Positions 52,401 to 60,736 of a DNA stretch of 64,000 bases are shown here, piece by piece. The notes beneath the pieces are model-generated. The model worked only from the letters and a program-made list of their open reading frames with translations. It made no database searches and was not told the origin of the DNA. The translations under genes and the position numbers were made by a program. Source of the stretch: CAADGU01 sp035444285 (lineage in GTDB: Bacteria > Chloroflexota > Anaerolineae > Promineifilales > Promineifilaceae); the NCBI GenBank assembly GCA_035444285.1, contig DAOMOK010000001.1, positions 558,001 through 622,000 on the forward strand. Direction: 5' to 3'. Position 1 is the stretch's first letter, and every line of letters begins with the position of its first letter.

Positions 52401-53750
52401 TACCAGGCGCACACTGCCGGGCAGGCTGCCCGGTGTACTTTTGTAACCGCCCTCCAGGCGCAGCGGCGCTAAGCGGCGCGCCAGATGTGCCATTTGTTCA
52501 CCGGTGGTTAATTCCGCTTTGCAGGAAACAATCACCTGGTTCGCGTCAGCCATCCACCGCTCCCGATATTCCAGGGAGACATCGCCCATATCAATTTGGG
52601 CGTTCACCTGCGGCGGTACAACGCCGATGAAGAGGGCGCTGGCGCGCAACTGGTTTTCATCCCAGCCGGGTTTGTGACCTAACAACATGCCCACTACCTG
52701 ATGACGCCGCCAGTCAGCCACATTGTCAAAGATGAGGATCACGTGTGGTTCTGGTTCGCCATATTGGTAGCCAGAGCGATATTGCACGTTCAAGCGACGT
52801 TCCAACATTTTGCTCAGGGGCAGCAGCACGTCATCATCTGTCTCTGGCATGTAGGAAATGCGCAGGGCCTCGCTGTCTGGGTTGTGCAAGACGCTGGCAT
52901 GGGGCAGCCAGCGCAGCCATTCCCAACGACGCGGCGCGTCAGCGTGGTGGCTGATGAGATAAAGCTGCACGGTATCCGGGCTGTGGTGCGTGACCAGATG
53001 GGCCAGCAGGGTGTATGCCACTTGCAAGGTGCTTTCGCGTTGGCGACCGCGCAGGCCAATGGTGCCGATGGTTTGCAAATTGGTAGCAAAGGGGGCATCT
53101 GTTACCTGGTTGTTCTGTTGCACCAACTGGCCGATCTGGCGGGCAAGGGGATCATCCTCTTCCAGGGGTGGGGTTTTGATGGGAGCAGAGAGGGGCGTCA
53201 CGGCCGTGCCCATCCGCACGGCTAAGAAATCATCATCATACGGCAGGCGTTCCCACAACAGATGGTGCTGCCGTTCTACCCGTTTCACCATCTCGCTCAC
53301 CGGCGGGTTTTGTTCCCACAAAACCCTTCCCTGCTGCTGCGCCACTCGTTGCAATTGCTCTTCCTTGTCAGCCAGATAAGCGCGGTAATCTTTTTCGCGT
53401 TGGGCCTCTTCGGCCAGATACGTCACCTGCGCCTTTCGCCCCTGCTGCCACTGCACCAAAAAGGCAATGACGCCGGTCAATATGGTGGGCAGAATGAAAA
53501 TCAAGCTGCTGGCGGGATTAAAACCACCTTCCCCACCACGCAAAGCAAAAAATCCAAACAGAATACCCACCGTCACCATAGGGCCACCCACTTTGAGCAG
53601 CAGCCCAGAGAGCGCCGGGCGGGGCGGTGGCGGCGGCATCCGGCGCGGTGCGCGAATTTCAATTGGGTCGGTAGGCAGTGGCTCGCGCCGCCGCGCCTCA
53701 GGCCGGACAATGTATTGGTCTTTGTTGGTAGGGGCAGATGTTTGCATCAT
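49470..53750 (-). CDS. eccC: EccC/EssC-type FtsK-SpoIIIE ATPase of the type VII secretion system
   Basis: This 1,426-residue membrane ATPase pulls substrates through the ESX channel. The N-terminus has two transmembrane helices (about 48-70 and 82-101), then the EccC family linker ending in LLWERLPYDDDFLAVRMG. Three FtsK-like ATPase modules follow: GATGKGKS at about 507 with Walker B VVVIDEFA, GPPGSGKS at about 875 with VVVFDDFAGF, and GPTQSGKT at about 1178 with LILIDEVQQF. It is a fused EccCa-EccCb form, as in Firmicutes and some actinobacteria, but without the N-terminal FHA pair of EssC. The WXG100 gene is directly upstream and the CHAP gene directly downstream. No EccB, EccD channel protein, EccE or mycosin is visible here. 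Confidence 0.92.
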   Translation of the reverse strand: MMQTSAPTNKDQYIVRPEARRREPLPTDPIEIRAPRRMPPPPPRPALSGLLLKVGGPMVTVGILFGFFALRGGEGGFNPASSLIFILPTILTGVIAFLVQWQQGRKAQVTYLAEEAQREKDYRAYLADKEEQLQRVAQQQGRVLWEQNPPVSEMVKRVERQHHLLWERLPYDDDFLAVRMGTAVTPLSAPIKTPPLEEDDPLARQIGQLVQQNNQVTDAPFATNLQTIGTIGLRGRQRESTLQVAYTLLAHLVTHHSPDTVQLYLISHHADAPRRWEWLRWLPHASVLHNPDSEALRISYMPETDDDVLLPLSKMLERRLNVQYRSGYQYGEPEPHVILIFDNVADWRRHQVVGMLLGHKPGWDENQLRASALFIGVVPPQVNAQIDMGDVSLEYRERWMADANQVIVSCKAELTTGEQMAHLARRLAPLRLEGGYKSTPGSLPGSVRLVELLGATTPLEVDLDALYSQAYDAQRIMSFPIGINVDARLQTVILREGPQGGNGHHALLAGATGKGKSVTLLSIVLSLAATNSPSHLNFVLADFKGGASELARLRQLPHVVGFVTDLDEAYVERFRQSLEGEIERRKRIFESTPQLLGRQIQNIYEYNKASPENLLPHLVVVIDEFARASQISPDFKTTVEKNIARQGRALGIHLILSSQTAVDFMSVRPNIDVRMSMQLQTSEESRAIFNRDDAAKKLTRAGQAYIQVGDNQIFEMFQVARADTPFREKGADLNLVDDFTIRLLRPDGRMEPVYQHKAASAVNGRQSSSYETTQMSEAEVLVEHIRLHCEGKYKPSRPICLDPLPEAEKMPLGQVLLEEPVFCLWQPDTGWEAARRLPARRLIVPLGMLDLPAQQEQRPYLLDLSQRDGHFVIVGPPGSGKSLCLRSVVMGLAATHSPEDLLFYFVGRGPTLTIFEELPHCQALVQSNETERLTRLFNFLAQEEAQRSQRLRDHRADNMTVLRGKLPEAPLPTLVVVFDDFAGFMADHYQHAEVIDRLIAKGQQTDIHLIFTAATFRGSHSRNLQSTLNRLALGVKHGGDTIELLGKRGKPLPELPGRGYVSQEGELLECQIAAPARLPNIPFKDTAASAVLSASVTDEIQAWITAMKQTWSWAEGDRPLPAIAELPSYLELQTLWKRYPIAPGALGEAYTAAMGLDYDALEPVRYYFGTLSAYNLVLGPTQSGKTDFLLNLCLSTAVSLAPTQIDIIVISLKSSSPLRLLRTLPHVQFAGSYTSAKKLLHELQAILGTRASEKKSYEDITLSTRSDITRIIPKRTLILIDEVQQFSHYDDLNPLLDRCLDYGRELEIRLFLADTSMNIGQARQNYQLKYMQSATKFGSGVTFSLDANDLTLLNLTGKLSNPMLNYHRPLMGRGRAVLAADGRARIVQFGRLGPPQQSPMQYENNLRELIHTIAEPYGVADTAVEE

Positions 53751-53757
53751 ACGAACA

Positions 53758-53788
53758 GACCTGACAGGTTTTTCAAACCTGTCAGGTC
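53758..53788. repeat. AGACCTGACAGG hairpin, 14-bp stem
   Basis: GACCTGACAGGTTT (53758-53771) pairs with AAACCTGTCAGGTC (53775-53788) with a TTC loop. It separates the WXG100 and eccC genes and may lower or stabilise downstream expression. Confidence 0.8.
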
Positions 53789-53795
53789 CCTGGTT

Positions 53796-54083
53796 TTAGG
53801 GCATAAACGATGAAGAGGTCTGACTCCAGCTATCAACATGGGTGCGCAGCGCCACTTCCAGGCTTTCCAGAGCGTTGAGTTGGGGCAGCAATTGGTAGTT
53901 GGCCCAATCGTTGAACTCGGTGCGGAACGCTTCGGCAGCCTGCCCCTGCCATTCGCCACCCACAAACTGGTTATTGACACGGGCAGACAGGGACCGCAAC
54001 TGTTCATGCACGTTTTCACGAAAGGCTTTGATCTGGTCGGCCGTCTGGTATCCGGCGTCCATGTCAAAATGCAATGTTGTCAT
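53796..54083 (-). CDS. WXG100 family secreted substrate (EsxA-like)
   Basis: This 95-residue protein has two predicted helices joined by a turn with WQG (Trp45) in GEWQGQAAEAF, the WXG hallmark; the second half ends in LRTHVDSWSQ. Family members form antiparallel helical hairpins secreted as dimers by the ESX ATPase next door. The ATG is preceded by GAGGAGAGCA. The C-terminal YxxxD/E export signal is not obvious: there is no clear Tyr at that position. Only one WXG100 gene is seen, so it may be a homodimer. Confidence 0.88.
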   Translation of the reverse strand: MTTLHFDMDAGYQTADQIKAFRENVHEQLRSLSARVNNQFVGGEWQGQAAEAFRTEFNDWANYQLLPQLNALESLEVALRTHVDSWSQTSSSFMP

Positions 54084-54120
54084 TTTTTGCTCTCCTCATT
54101 AAAGTTATAGTGATTATGGC

Positions 54121-54153
54121 AGACCTGACAGCTTTTTGAAAGCTGTCAGGTCT
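54121..54153. repeat. AGACCTGACAGC hairpin, 15-bp stem, divergent promoter region
   Basis: AGACCTGACAGCTTT (54121-54135) pairs with AAAGCTGTCAGGTCT (54139-54153). It sits between the divergent WXG100 and YukD-FHA genes and may be an operator or a mobile palindrome. Confidence 0.8.
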
Positions 54154-54167
54154 GGCGGTAAATACTT

Positions 54168-54797
54168 ATGGAATACGCTGTCATTACATTAACTTACCAA
54201 CAACAACAAGCCGACCTGGAAACACCGTTGAGTGTGCCATTGTTTATGCTGGCGCCCGTGGTGCTGGAAACGATGCACTGGGCGGACCAGGATTTGCGCC
54301 AGGAAAACGCCCGCTTTGTAGGCCGCCTGCAAGGGTCGGGGGTGATCATTCGCCCCAACGAGACGCTGGCGCAAGCGGGGGTAGTAGACGGAGATGTGGT
54401 GGAGTTGACGGCCGTACACAGCCACAGCATTGACTTCGACCGCACCATGAACATTGGCCCCGTCTCCGGCATCTACAGCGCCCAGCCTTATCTGAAATCG
54501 GTGGAAACGGGCGAGATGTTCCTGTGCCGCGGCAAATCTACTCTGGTTGGCCGGTCGCCGGAGTGCGCGATCAACCTGTCGCGTCTGCCTGGCAACGATG
54601 TGGTGTCGCGCCGCCACGCCAATATCGTGCGCCGTGACGATGGCTTCTGGCTGACGGACGAAAACAGCGCCAACGGCACCATTGTGGATGGCTTCACGCT
54701 CAGCCCCAAAGAGACGGTACGCCTGCGCGACCGCTGCCAGATTCAGTTTGGTGAGGATGGCCCGGTACTGGTGTTTTATGCCGGTGAATCTGGTTAA
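54168..54797 (+). CDS. YukD-like ubiquitin-fold protein fused to FHA domain
   Basis: The protein has 209 residues. Residues 1-83 have the ubiquitin-like fold of YukD/EsaB and the N-terminal domain of EccD (VITLTYQQQQADLETPLSVP... to DGDVVELTAV). Residues 115-205 form an FHA domain with STLVGRSPECAINLSRL, VVSRRHANI and ENSANGTIVDG, so the Arg, Ser and Asn needed for phospho-Thr recognition are present. In the ESX machine of Firmicutes the same modules are split between EsaB and the N-terminus of EssC. This fused form could receive phosphorylated kinase or secretion partners. It is transcribed divergently from WXG100-eccC. The start has no strong Shine-Dalgarno. Confidence 0.85.
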   Translation: MEYAVITLTYQQQQADLETPLSVPLFMLAPVVLETMHWADQDLRQENARFVGRLQGSGVIIRPNETLAQAGVVDGDVVELTAVHSHSIDFDRTMNIGPVSGIYSAQPYLKSVETGEMFLCRGKSTLVGRSPECAINLSRLPGNDVVSRRHANIVRRDDGFWLTDENSANGTIVDGFTLSPKETVRLRDRCQIQFGEDGPVLVFYAGESG

Positions 54798-54849
54798 ATG
54801 GCGTTTCATTCGTTCTTCCTCGTGATGCGTGAGCCGTAATCCCAAGCCC

Positions 54850-54877
54850 GATTACCGGTAACCGTTCACCGATCACG
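54850..54877. repeat. 7-bp tandem repeat (GATTACC family) over a stop codon
   Basis: GATTACC, GGTAACC, GTTCACC and GATCACG lie between the convergent YukD-FHA and kinase genes; the kinase stop codon lies in the last unit. Confidence 0.75.
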
Positions 54878-57734
54878 GCGTCACATGCAGACAGCCTCGC
54901 ACGGAGCGGGCGACAACAGAAGGGCCGCTGTTGGTGGAGCGCACCACAACGACCTCCCATTCATAATCGAAAAAGTTCATATCAAAAAATCGTTCAGCGG
55001 CTACATTCATCGTCCACTGCTGTCCTTGCCGCTCGGCGTTTGATCCCACGCTGCGCATAAATGCCGCAGAACTACCCTTAGGGCCAACACGCACCTCTAT
55101 ATACTCGTTGGCGCGCAATTCATCGGCCCACGTCCAGGCAAAGGGAATGACCTGCGTTTTGTTGAAGTTACCTGGCGCGCTACAGGTAAACACCGACAGG
55201 CGCGGCGTGGGCCGGCTGGGGACCCCCGCGCCCAGCGTGGCCGTCGGGGTGATGGTGGGGGTGGCCGATGGTTCGGGCGTAGGTGTGCGGGTAGCGGTGG
55301 GGGTGCGGGTAGGCGTGGCGGTGTTGGTTGGTTCGGTGGTCGCCGTGGCGGTGAAGGTGGGCGGCGCGGCGGTGGGGGTGGCTACGGCCGTGGCAAACCC
55401 ATATAACTCATGCCGCGCCGGTTCCGGGTCGGCCAGCGAGCCTCCGCTCAGATAACTGCGCTCGCCGCCCGCCAGCGAAACAGTGGCGTCCAAATCCATT
55501 ACCACACAACGCCCGGAAAAACAGTCCACATCAAACAAAAACGGGGATTCGGCATAACCGACACCCATCAACCCATTTTCCACCTGGGCAGTTGAACCCA
55601 GTCCAGTTTTGACCTGCCAGGGGACGCCAGCCGCTGCCAGCAGCAGCCGCCCCTGGACAATTTCCACCAGCAGTTGCTCCGGGTCAGCCGCCGGTTTGAG
55701 CGTTATCTCTGAATCTGAGGACAAATGCAGTTGGAGGCTGTCCGGCAGCGCCAACGAAACAGGATCAGCCGCGGTGATAAGATGCAGAGGTTCATCGGCC
55801 GTCGGCCAGGGCAGGGTATCTGTTTCTAGCGGGCCGCCGTGTTCACCCATTTGCCAGACCGCGCGGCGCGAGGGGCTGCTGACGGTAATGGTGAGGCCGG
55901 TGACAGTAGCGGTGGGTTCGGGCGTTTCGGCTACGGCCGTGCCACCAAACACCCCTTGCTGCCACAAGACTGCCACTACACCCACCAACAACAGTAAAAT
56001 GGGAGGAACGACTATATACCAGACTTTGAACCGGGAACGGCGCGGCTCATCAATGGCCCCACCTGCGCCCCGTTTAATCGGCGTCGCCAGCGTCATATCT
56101 GGGGAAACAGGTGGCCAGACGGCGGAAGGCTCTGGACGAGGCGTCACCGTGGTGGCTGCCGGAAATTTTGACGGCGGCTCAACCACAAACGTGGCATCTG
56201 GTTCGGCCGATGTACGCCAACTGCTTTCGGCGCGCGGCGGCGGTGGTTCCACCACAAAGGTGGCTTCGGGATCGGCGCGGGATTGCCAGTCAGCCACCAA
56301 CGATGGCTGACTGACGGGTTGGGGCGCGGGTGGTTCAGCCGCTGCCTGCGATTCAATCTCTACCGCTGGTTCTATAGGGGGCGCGGTGAAGGCAGTGGGG
56401 ATGGGCGTGGGCGTCGGCACGCTTGCGCTGAGCGAAGCCGAAGGGGCCGTTACCGGAATCTCCACCATTTCTGGCGGCTCGATTGCTGGTGGCGGCTCTG
56501 CGGCCGTTGGCTCTGGGCGCTTGCCGGTCGGCCGGATGATCACCGTTTCATCAGGGCTTTCCGGCAAGGGCGGCAGTTTATCAAATGCTGTCGTTTCTGG
56601 TTCAATCATGGCAGCTACGGCCGCAGCCACGGCGATTGACTCAATCTGGCCTGCCTCCAGCTCTGTGTCTGCCGGCTCTGGCTCAACCGGTAGGTCTTCC
56701 ACCACCAGCGGCGATTCTGCTACCGGCGGGCGGCTAAGAATCACCGTTGCATCGGCTTCCACCGGCAGGGAAGACCAATCTGGTACGCCAGAAGGCGCGG
56801 CTTCAGGCGCGGCTTCAGGCGCAGGCGTTTGCTCAACAGCGGGAGCGATTAGGGCAGCACCTAAGACGAGCGTCTCATCAGCCCGCGATGAAATTGGCGG
56901 TTCGGGCACCGCCGGTTCGGGCGCCGCCGGTTCCTGTTCGCCCACCAGGAACGGCCGTAACGCCTCCACAAATTCCGTAACGGTGACAAACCGTTCTTCC
57001 GGTTTTTTGGACAGCGCCTGAGCAAAAATGGGGGCCAGTTCTGGCTGTGGCAACAGTTCCAGAGGCGGCGGCTCTTGCACTTGCTTAAACATGAGTTGGG
57101 TGACGTTGCCCTGAAACGGCGGTCGCCCGGCCAACGCCTCAAACAAGATGATAGCCAGGCTGTATTGATCAGTACGGCCGTCAATCACGCCACCCATGAA
57201 CTGTTCTGGACTCATATAAGCCAATGTGCCCGGCAGCCCGGAAGCATGGATGGTGGTGTCCAGGAATTGAATCAGACCAAAATCGGCAACGGCGGCACGG
57301 CCGTCTCTGGCAAAGAGGATATTGCTCGGTTTGATGTCACGGTGAATGACGCCAATGGCATGGGCGGCGTCCAGCGCGGCCGCTACCTGGCTGGCCGCCT
57401 GCCACAAGCTGGCGGGCGGCAAATCGCCCTGGGTTAAGTGATCACGCAGGGTGCTGCCAGGAAAGAGGGGCATGACCAGATAGACATGCTCTTTCTCAAT
57501 GCCGACCTCGTACACGGGCACGATGTGGGGATGGGCTAACTGGTTCACGGCCGTGACCTGCTGTTGCACCTGCGCAAAGAAGGCTTCCTGATGGGTAAAA
57601 CGGGGCGATAGTACTTTGACAGCTAACGGTTCGTCACGGCCGTCTACCTCCGACCGATACACCGTCGCCATCGTACCCCAACCAATTTCTGACTGGAGGG
57701 GGTATAGGCCGATTTGCTGTAGGGGAGTGCTCAT
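54873..57734 (-). CDS. Membrane Ser/Thr protein kinase with repeated FHA-docking-like Thr motifs
   Basis: This 953-residue protein has a complete Hanks kinase domain at 8-265 (Lys40 in AVKVL, HRDIKPSN at 131, DFGLIQF at 151, APE-like SPEQ). A long Pro/Glu-rich cytoplasmic linker (270-565) contains five repeats with an acidic or Pro residue, then Thr, then hydrophobic residues: ETLVL (Thr288), DATVIL (Thr330), DETVII (Thr397), EATFVV (Thr492) and DATFVV (Thr515). A transmembrane helix (570-594) and an external region with a FecR-like beta domain, a Thr/Pro-rich stretch and a C-terminal beta domain follow. The Thr motifs resemble pT-x-x-hydrophobic sites bound by FHA domains (inference). ATG 57734 is near a GTAGGGGA site. 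Confidence 0.85.
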   Translation of the reverse strand: MSTPLQQIGLYPLQSEIGWGTMATVYRSEVDGRDEPLAVKVLSPRFTHQEAFFAQVQQQVTAVNQLAHPHIVPVYEVGIEKEHVYLVMPLFPGSTLRDHLTQGDLPPASLWQAASQVAAALDAAHAIGVIHRDIKPSNILFARDGRAAVADFGLIQFLDTTIHASGLPGTLAYMSPEQFMGGVIDGRTDQYSLAIILFEALAGRPPFQGNVTQLMFKQVQEPPPLELLPQPELAPIFAQALSKKPEERFVTVTEFVEALRPFLVGEQEPAAPEPAVPEPPISSRADETLVLGAALIAPAVEQTPAPEAAPEAAPSGVPDWSSLPVEADATVILSRPPVAESPLVVEDLPVEPEPADTELEAGQIESIAVAAAVAAMIEPETTAFDKLPPLPESPDETVIIRPTGKRPEPTAAEPPPAIEPPEMVEIPVTAPSASLSASVPTPTPIPTAFTAPPIEPAVEIESQAAAEPPAPQPVSQPSLVADWQSRADPEATFVVEPPPPRAESSWRTSAEPDATFVVEPPSKFPAATTVTPRPEPSAVWPPVSPDMTLATPIKRGAGGAIDEPRRSRFKVWYIVVPPILLLLVGVVAVLWQQGVFGGTAVAETPEPTATVTGLTITVSSPSRRAVWQMGEHGGPLETDTLPWPTADEPLHLITAADPVSLALPDSLQLHLSSDSEITLKPAADPEQLLVEIVQGRLLLAAAGVPWQVKTGLGSTAQVENGLMGVGYAESPFLFDVDCFSGRCVVMDLDATVSLAGGERSYLSGGSLADPEPARHELYGFATAVATPTAAPPTFTATATTEPTNTATPTRTPTATRTPTPEPSATPTITPTATLGAGVPSRPTPRLSVFTCSAPGNFNKTQVIPFAWTWADELRANEYIEVRVGPKGSSAAFMRSVGSNAERQGQQWTMNVAAERFFDMNFFDYEWEVVVVRSTNSGPSVVARSVRGCLHVTP

Positions 57735-57745
57735 GTAAGTTTATT

Positions 57746-57778
57746 AGACATTCGATTTCTTTAAGAAATCGAATGTCT
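57746..57778. repeat. 33-base palindrome AGACATTCGATTTCTT
   Basis: AGACATTCGATTTCTT (57746-57761) pairs with AAGAAATCGAATGTCT (57763-57778), a perfect hairpin with a one-base gap. It fills the gap between the two kinase genes and shares the AGAC/GTCT ends with the other family 1 hairpins. Confidence 0.8.
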
Positions 57779-58732
57779 TCAGCTATTTCTTGAAAAAAAG
57801 CGGCTCAGCCGTGATTGGCTGGCGCGGGCGCTGCGCTGCGCGGGCACGCCATCACCGGCAATGCGTTTGAGCTCACGTCCCAACTGTAAGAGCGTCAACC
57901 GGTCGGCCGGATTTTTAGCCAGACAACCATCAATGACAATCTCGTCCATCCCGGCCGTGACCAGCGGCGACAGGGCGCGCAGCGAGGTGGGCCGTGATTC
58001 GCGGATGCGTTCGGTAAGGCTCTTTTCATTGCGGCCGCTAAAAGGCAATCGGCCACCTAACATACGATACAACACGATTCCCAATCCCCACACATCAATT
58101 TTCACCGATTCGGTCTGGCTGATTTCGGGGGCGGAATAGAAGCTGCCGTGTGGTAGTTGTTCCGGGGACATGATGTAGAGGGTAACGCCGGGCGGTGGCA
58201 AGACACGGGTGGCAATGCCAAAATCAAGCAAGACGGGGGTAAACGGCCGTGCCGCCTCCACCGCTTCCCGAAAAACAATGTTTTCCAACTTCAGGTCGTT
58301 GTGGGCATAACCCTGCATGTGAATGTGGTCCAGGGCGCGGGCAATTTCCAGGGCGATGGTAGCTGCTTCGGGCGGCGTCAGTTGCTCCACCTGTTCCAGG
58401 TATTCGGAAAGGGTGCCCCCTTTCAGGTATTCCATCACGAAAAAGACGGGCTGATTGGGCATTTCCACGGCATTGGCGTAGTAGACGCTGGTTTTGCCAG
58501 GGCGGGGAATAGGGTGCAGTCGGACGATATTGCGGTGGTTGAACCGTTGAATCAGTTCTGCCTCGCGCACGATGGAACGGGAATAAGAGGCGTCATCATG
58601 TTTGTTGCAGATTTTGATGGCGACCTCTTCGGGGCGATCCAGTTCGGTGGCCGCATAGATGATGGCAAATCCGCCGGTAGCTATGGGGTCTCCCAATGTA
58701 TAGCGTCCGCGATAGAGGGTAGTCCCTTTCAA
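57779..58732 (-). CDS. Soluble Ser/Thr protein kinase
   Basis: This 317-residue kinase has no transmembrane segment. The fold is complete: GDPIATGGFAIIYAA, VAIKIC (Lys), catalytic loop AHNDLKLEN (HND in place of HRD, the catalytic Asp kept), LLDFGIA, and SAPEIS, with a short basic C-terminal tail (RASQSRLSRFFSR). Most likely active. Its ATG overlaps the TGA of the VWA-FHA gene as ATGA, so the two are translated together and are likely functional partners: the FHA of the membrane protein could read the kinase's phosphorylation. Substrates could include the other FHA or ESX proteins. Confidence 0.87.
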   Translation of the reverse strand: MKGTTLYRGRYTLGDPIATGGFAIIYAATELDRPEEVAIKICNKHDDASYSRSIVREAELIQRFNHRNIVRLHPIPRPGKTSVYYANAVEMPNQPVFFVMEYLKGGTLSEYLEQVEQLTPPEAATIALEIARALDHIHMQGYAHNDLKLENIVFREAVEAARPFTPVLLDFGIATRVLPPPGVTLYIMSPEQLPHGSFYSAPEISQTESVKIDVWGLGIVLYRMLGGRLPFSGRNEKSLTERIRESRPTSLRALSPLVTAGMDEIVIDGCLAKNPADRLTLLQLGRELKRIAGDGVPAQRSARASQSRLSRFFSRNS

Positions 58733-60714
58733 AAGCGGTCTCCTCCGGAGCGATCTCCGCCGGACTGCTGAGGCCGCCGCACAACGCGCGTACTGCGGCC
58801 AGAATCAAAGGTGTCGTCTGTGTAGGGATCACGGCCGTAGCCACCATAAGAGGGCGCGGCGCTATCAAATTGCAGCTTAACGCCGCCGCGCTCTACCCGC
58901 GCCAGTTCAATTTCATCCCCATCCTGTAACTCGCGGGGCGCCATTGATTCCAACCGCACCCCATTGAGAAACGTGCCGTTGGCGCTGTCTTCGTCCCGAA
59001 TCATAAAATGGTCTTCCTCGTCAATGATGGTGCAATGGCGGCGGCTGATAGGGCTGGTATCGTCGTGCTGTTGGAAGAGCAGTTCAGCGTCTTGTTTGGC
59101 GCGGCCAATGGTGGTGGTGCCGTAGATTTCCAGCTTTTTGCCCACGCTGACATCCCCTTCCAGGACGGTGAGATAGGCGCGGGGATTGGACTGCTTCTCG
59201 ATGCGCTTGGTGAGACGGTCAATCTGGTTGTTGACGGTCTGGCGCACGGCCAGCACCGGCCCTTTGTTGCGCGTCAGCACCACCACAATCATGGCGACCG
59301 CCAGCACCACCATGCCAATCGCCAGCATGGTATTCGACCAGCCATTGCCGGTGGTTGTAGTAGGCGGAACTACCATCGGCGGCACGGCCGTAACCGGTAC
59401 GGCCGTGCCGTCAATCATGACGACCTCCGCTGGCGTTTCTGTGGGGGGGATGGTGGTGGGCAGCACGGCCGTCACCTTGACAGTCGCCGGTCGTGAATCT
59501 AGATTAAACTCATCCTTGACAATTACAGACAATGTTACTTCGCCTGATTCATCCACCAGGTCCCAGGGAAAAGGAAAAGTGATTTCATTGCCATTGCTGA
59601 TGTTGGTCAGCGGGGGCTCCACCGGGGCGCCATTGACCATGAGAGTGGCTCGCTGCAAGTTGCGGCTGTAGTTATCGGTAAACACCACCTTGGCCACCAC
59701 CTGGGTGACGGCGTCTGGCGTCAGGCGGGCATTTTCAGCGGGGCTTTCAATGGTAACGCGGGGCAGATCAATCTGGTTAATGCTGTATTCACCCTGACCG
59801 ATGACACGGCCGTCATCCACCACCACTTCCACCGGGCGTGTGCTGGCCAGCCCATCTGGCGAGCGATAAGCCATCTCATACACCGGGCGCAGTCTCTCGG
59901 CAATCGCGCGGTAAAAATCATCGGCAGAGGCGGGGCCGGCCAGATTAAGCGCCTGCCCACCGCTGTTCACGGCCAGGTCGGCCACCCGCCCGGCATTATC
60001 CCGGCTGGCCACCAGTACGGCATAAATGGGGATCCCTAGCTGTTCGGCGTTGCTGGCGAGTGCGGCTGGTTCACCCTGATCAAACCTTTCCAGTTCGCTG
60101 GTAAACAACACAATCAATTTGGGCTGGTTGCCGCTGCCAGATTCTCTATCCAAACTCGTTAAAATCTGGCCCAATGGTCTGATGGGCGCAGAGAGGCAAT
60201 CGTTGGCATTGGCGCAGGTGGGTGGGCGGTAGGAATCGAGTACGGCCGTGACATCACTGGCATTCTTGGTGAACTCCAGCAGCGGGATAGGCGTGGGGTT
60301 GCTGCCCTCGATGGCGCTAATGGCCACATAGTCATCTGGCAACTTCCAGGTCTGCGCAAACTGGCGAATAGCTTCCCTGGTCTGGTTCCACCGATCAGTC
60401 TGCCCCATGCGTAACCCGGCATCAATGACAAAATGTACCCACAACGGTCCTTCACCTATCACAGGCCCCCGTGTGAGTTCCACTCGATTTCCATTTTCCT
60501 GAAGCTGTAAATTAGCGGTCGTTAACCCAGAGACCGGTTCACCGGCTGCATTCAAAGCGCGGGCATACACCGTTACCTTTGGAAATTCAGCGGCATCAAT
60601 CGTGGTAATAATAATTTCCGTTACCGGCCCACTCCCCTGGGCGCCCACTGTGGTTACCAAAGTGAAAATAAATAACAATACGAGCAGCGCTTTGAGACCC
60701 CTTGAATGCAGCAT
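58729..60714 (-). CDS. VWA and FHA domain membrane protein
   Basis: This 661-residue protein starts at ATG 60714, preceded by GAGGAGAAAT. It has a signal or anchor segment (residues 6-26) and an Ig-like lead-in, then a von Willebrand A-like domain (about 90-270) whose metal site reads DAGLRMG rather than DxSxS. Two Ig-like domains follow (about 315-440), then a transmembrane helix (about 458-482) and a cytoplasmic FHA domain (about 528-611) with TTTIGRAKQDAELL, ISRRHCTI and DSANGTFLNG. The C-terminus is Gly/Asp/Arg-rich. The outside domains could bind a surface ligand and the inside FHA a phosphorylated kinase. It overlaps the kinase gene downstream by ATGA. Confidence 0.83.
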   Translation of the reverse strand: MLHSRGLKALLVLLFIFTLVTTVGAQGSGPVTEIIITTIDAAEFPKVTVYARALNAAGEPVSGLTTANLQLQENGNRVELTRGPVIGEGPLWVHFVIDAGLRMGQTDRWNQTREAIRQFAQTWKLPDDYVAISAIEGSNPTPIPLLEFTKNASDVTAVLDSYRPPTCANANDCLSAPIRPLGQILTSLDRESGSGNQPKLIVLFTSELERFDQGEPAALASNAEQLGIPIYAVLVASRDNAGRVADLAVNSGGQALNLAGPASADDFYRAIAERLRPVYEMAYRSPDGLASTRPVEVVVDDGRVIGQGEYSINQIDLPRVTIESPAENARLTPDAVTQVVAKVVFTDNYSRNLQRATLMVNGAPVEPPLTNISNGNEITFPFPWDLVDESGEVTLSVIVKDEFNLDSRPATVKVTAVLPTTIPPTETPAEVVMIDGTAVPVTAVPPMVVPPTTTTGNGWSNTMLAIGMVVLAVAMIVVVLTRNKGPVLAVRQTVNNQIDRLTKRIEKQSNPRAYLTVLEGDVSVGKKLEIYGTTTIGRAKQDAELLFQQHDDTSPISRRHCTIIDEEDHFMIRDEDSANGTFLNGVRLESMAPRELQDGDEIELARVERGGVKLQFDSAAPSYGGYGRDPYTDDTFDSGRSTRVVRRPQQSGGDRSGGDRF

Positions 60715-60736
60715 ATTTCTCCTCAAAAAAACTCGG

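Noticed and set aside
49470..53750. DNA translocase FtsK
   Set aside because: Three ATPase modules, the EccC-type LLWERLP linker and the WXG100 neighbour fit ESX, not FtsK, which has one motor and a gamma domain.
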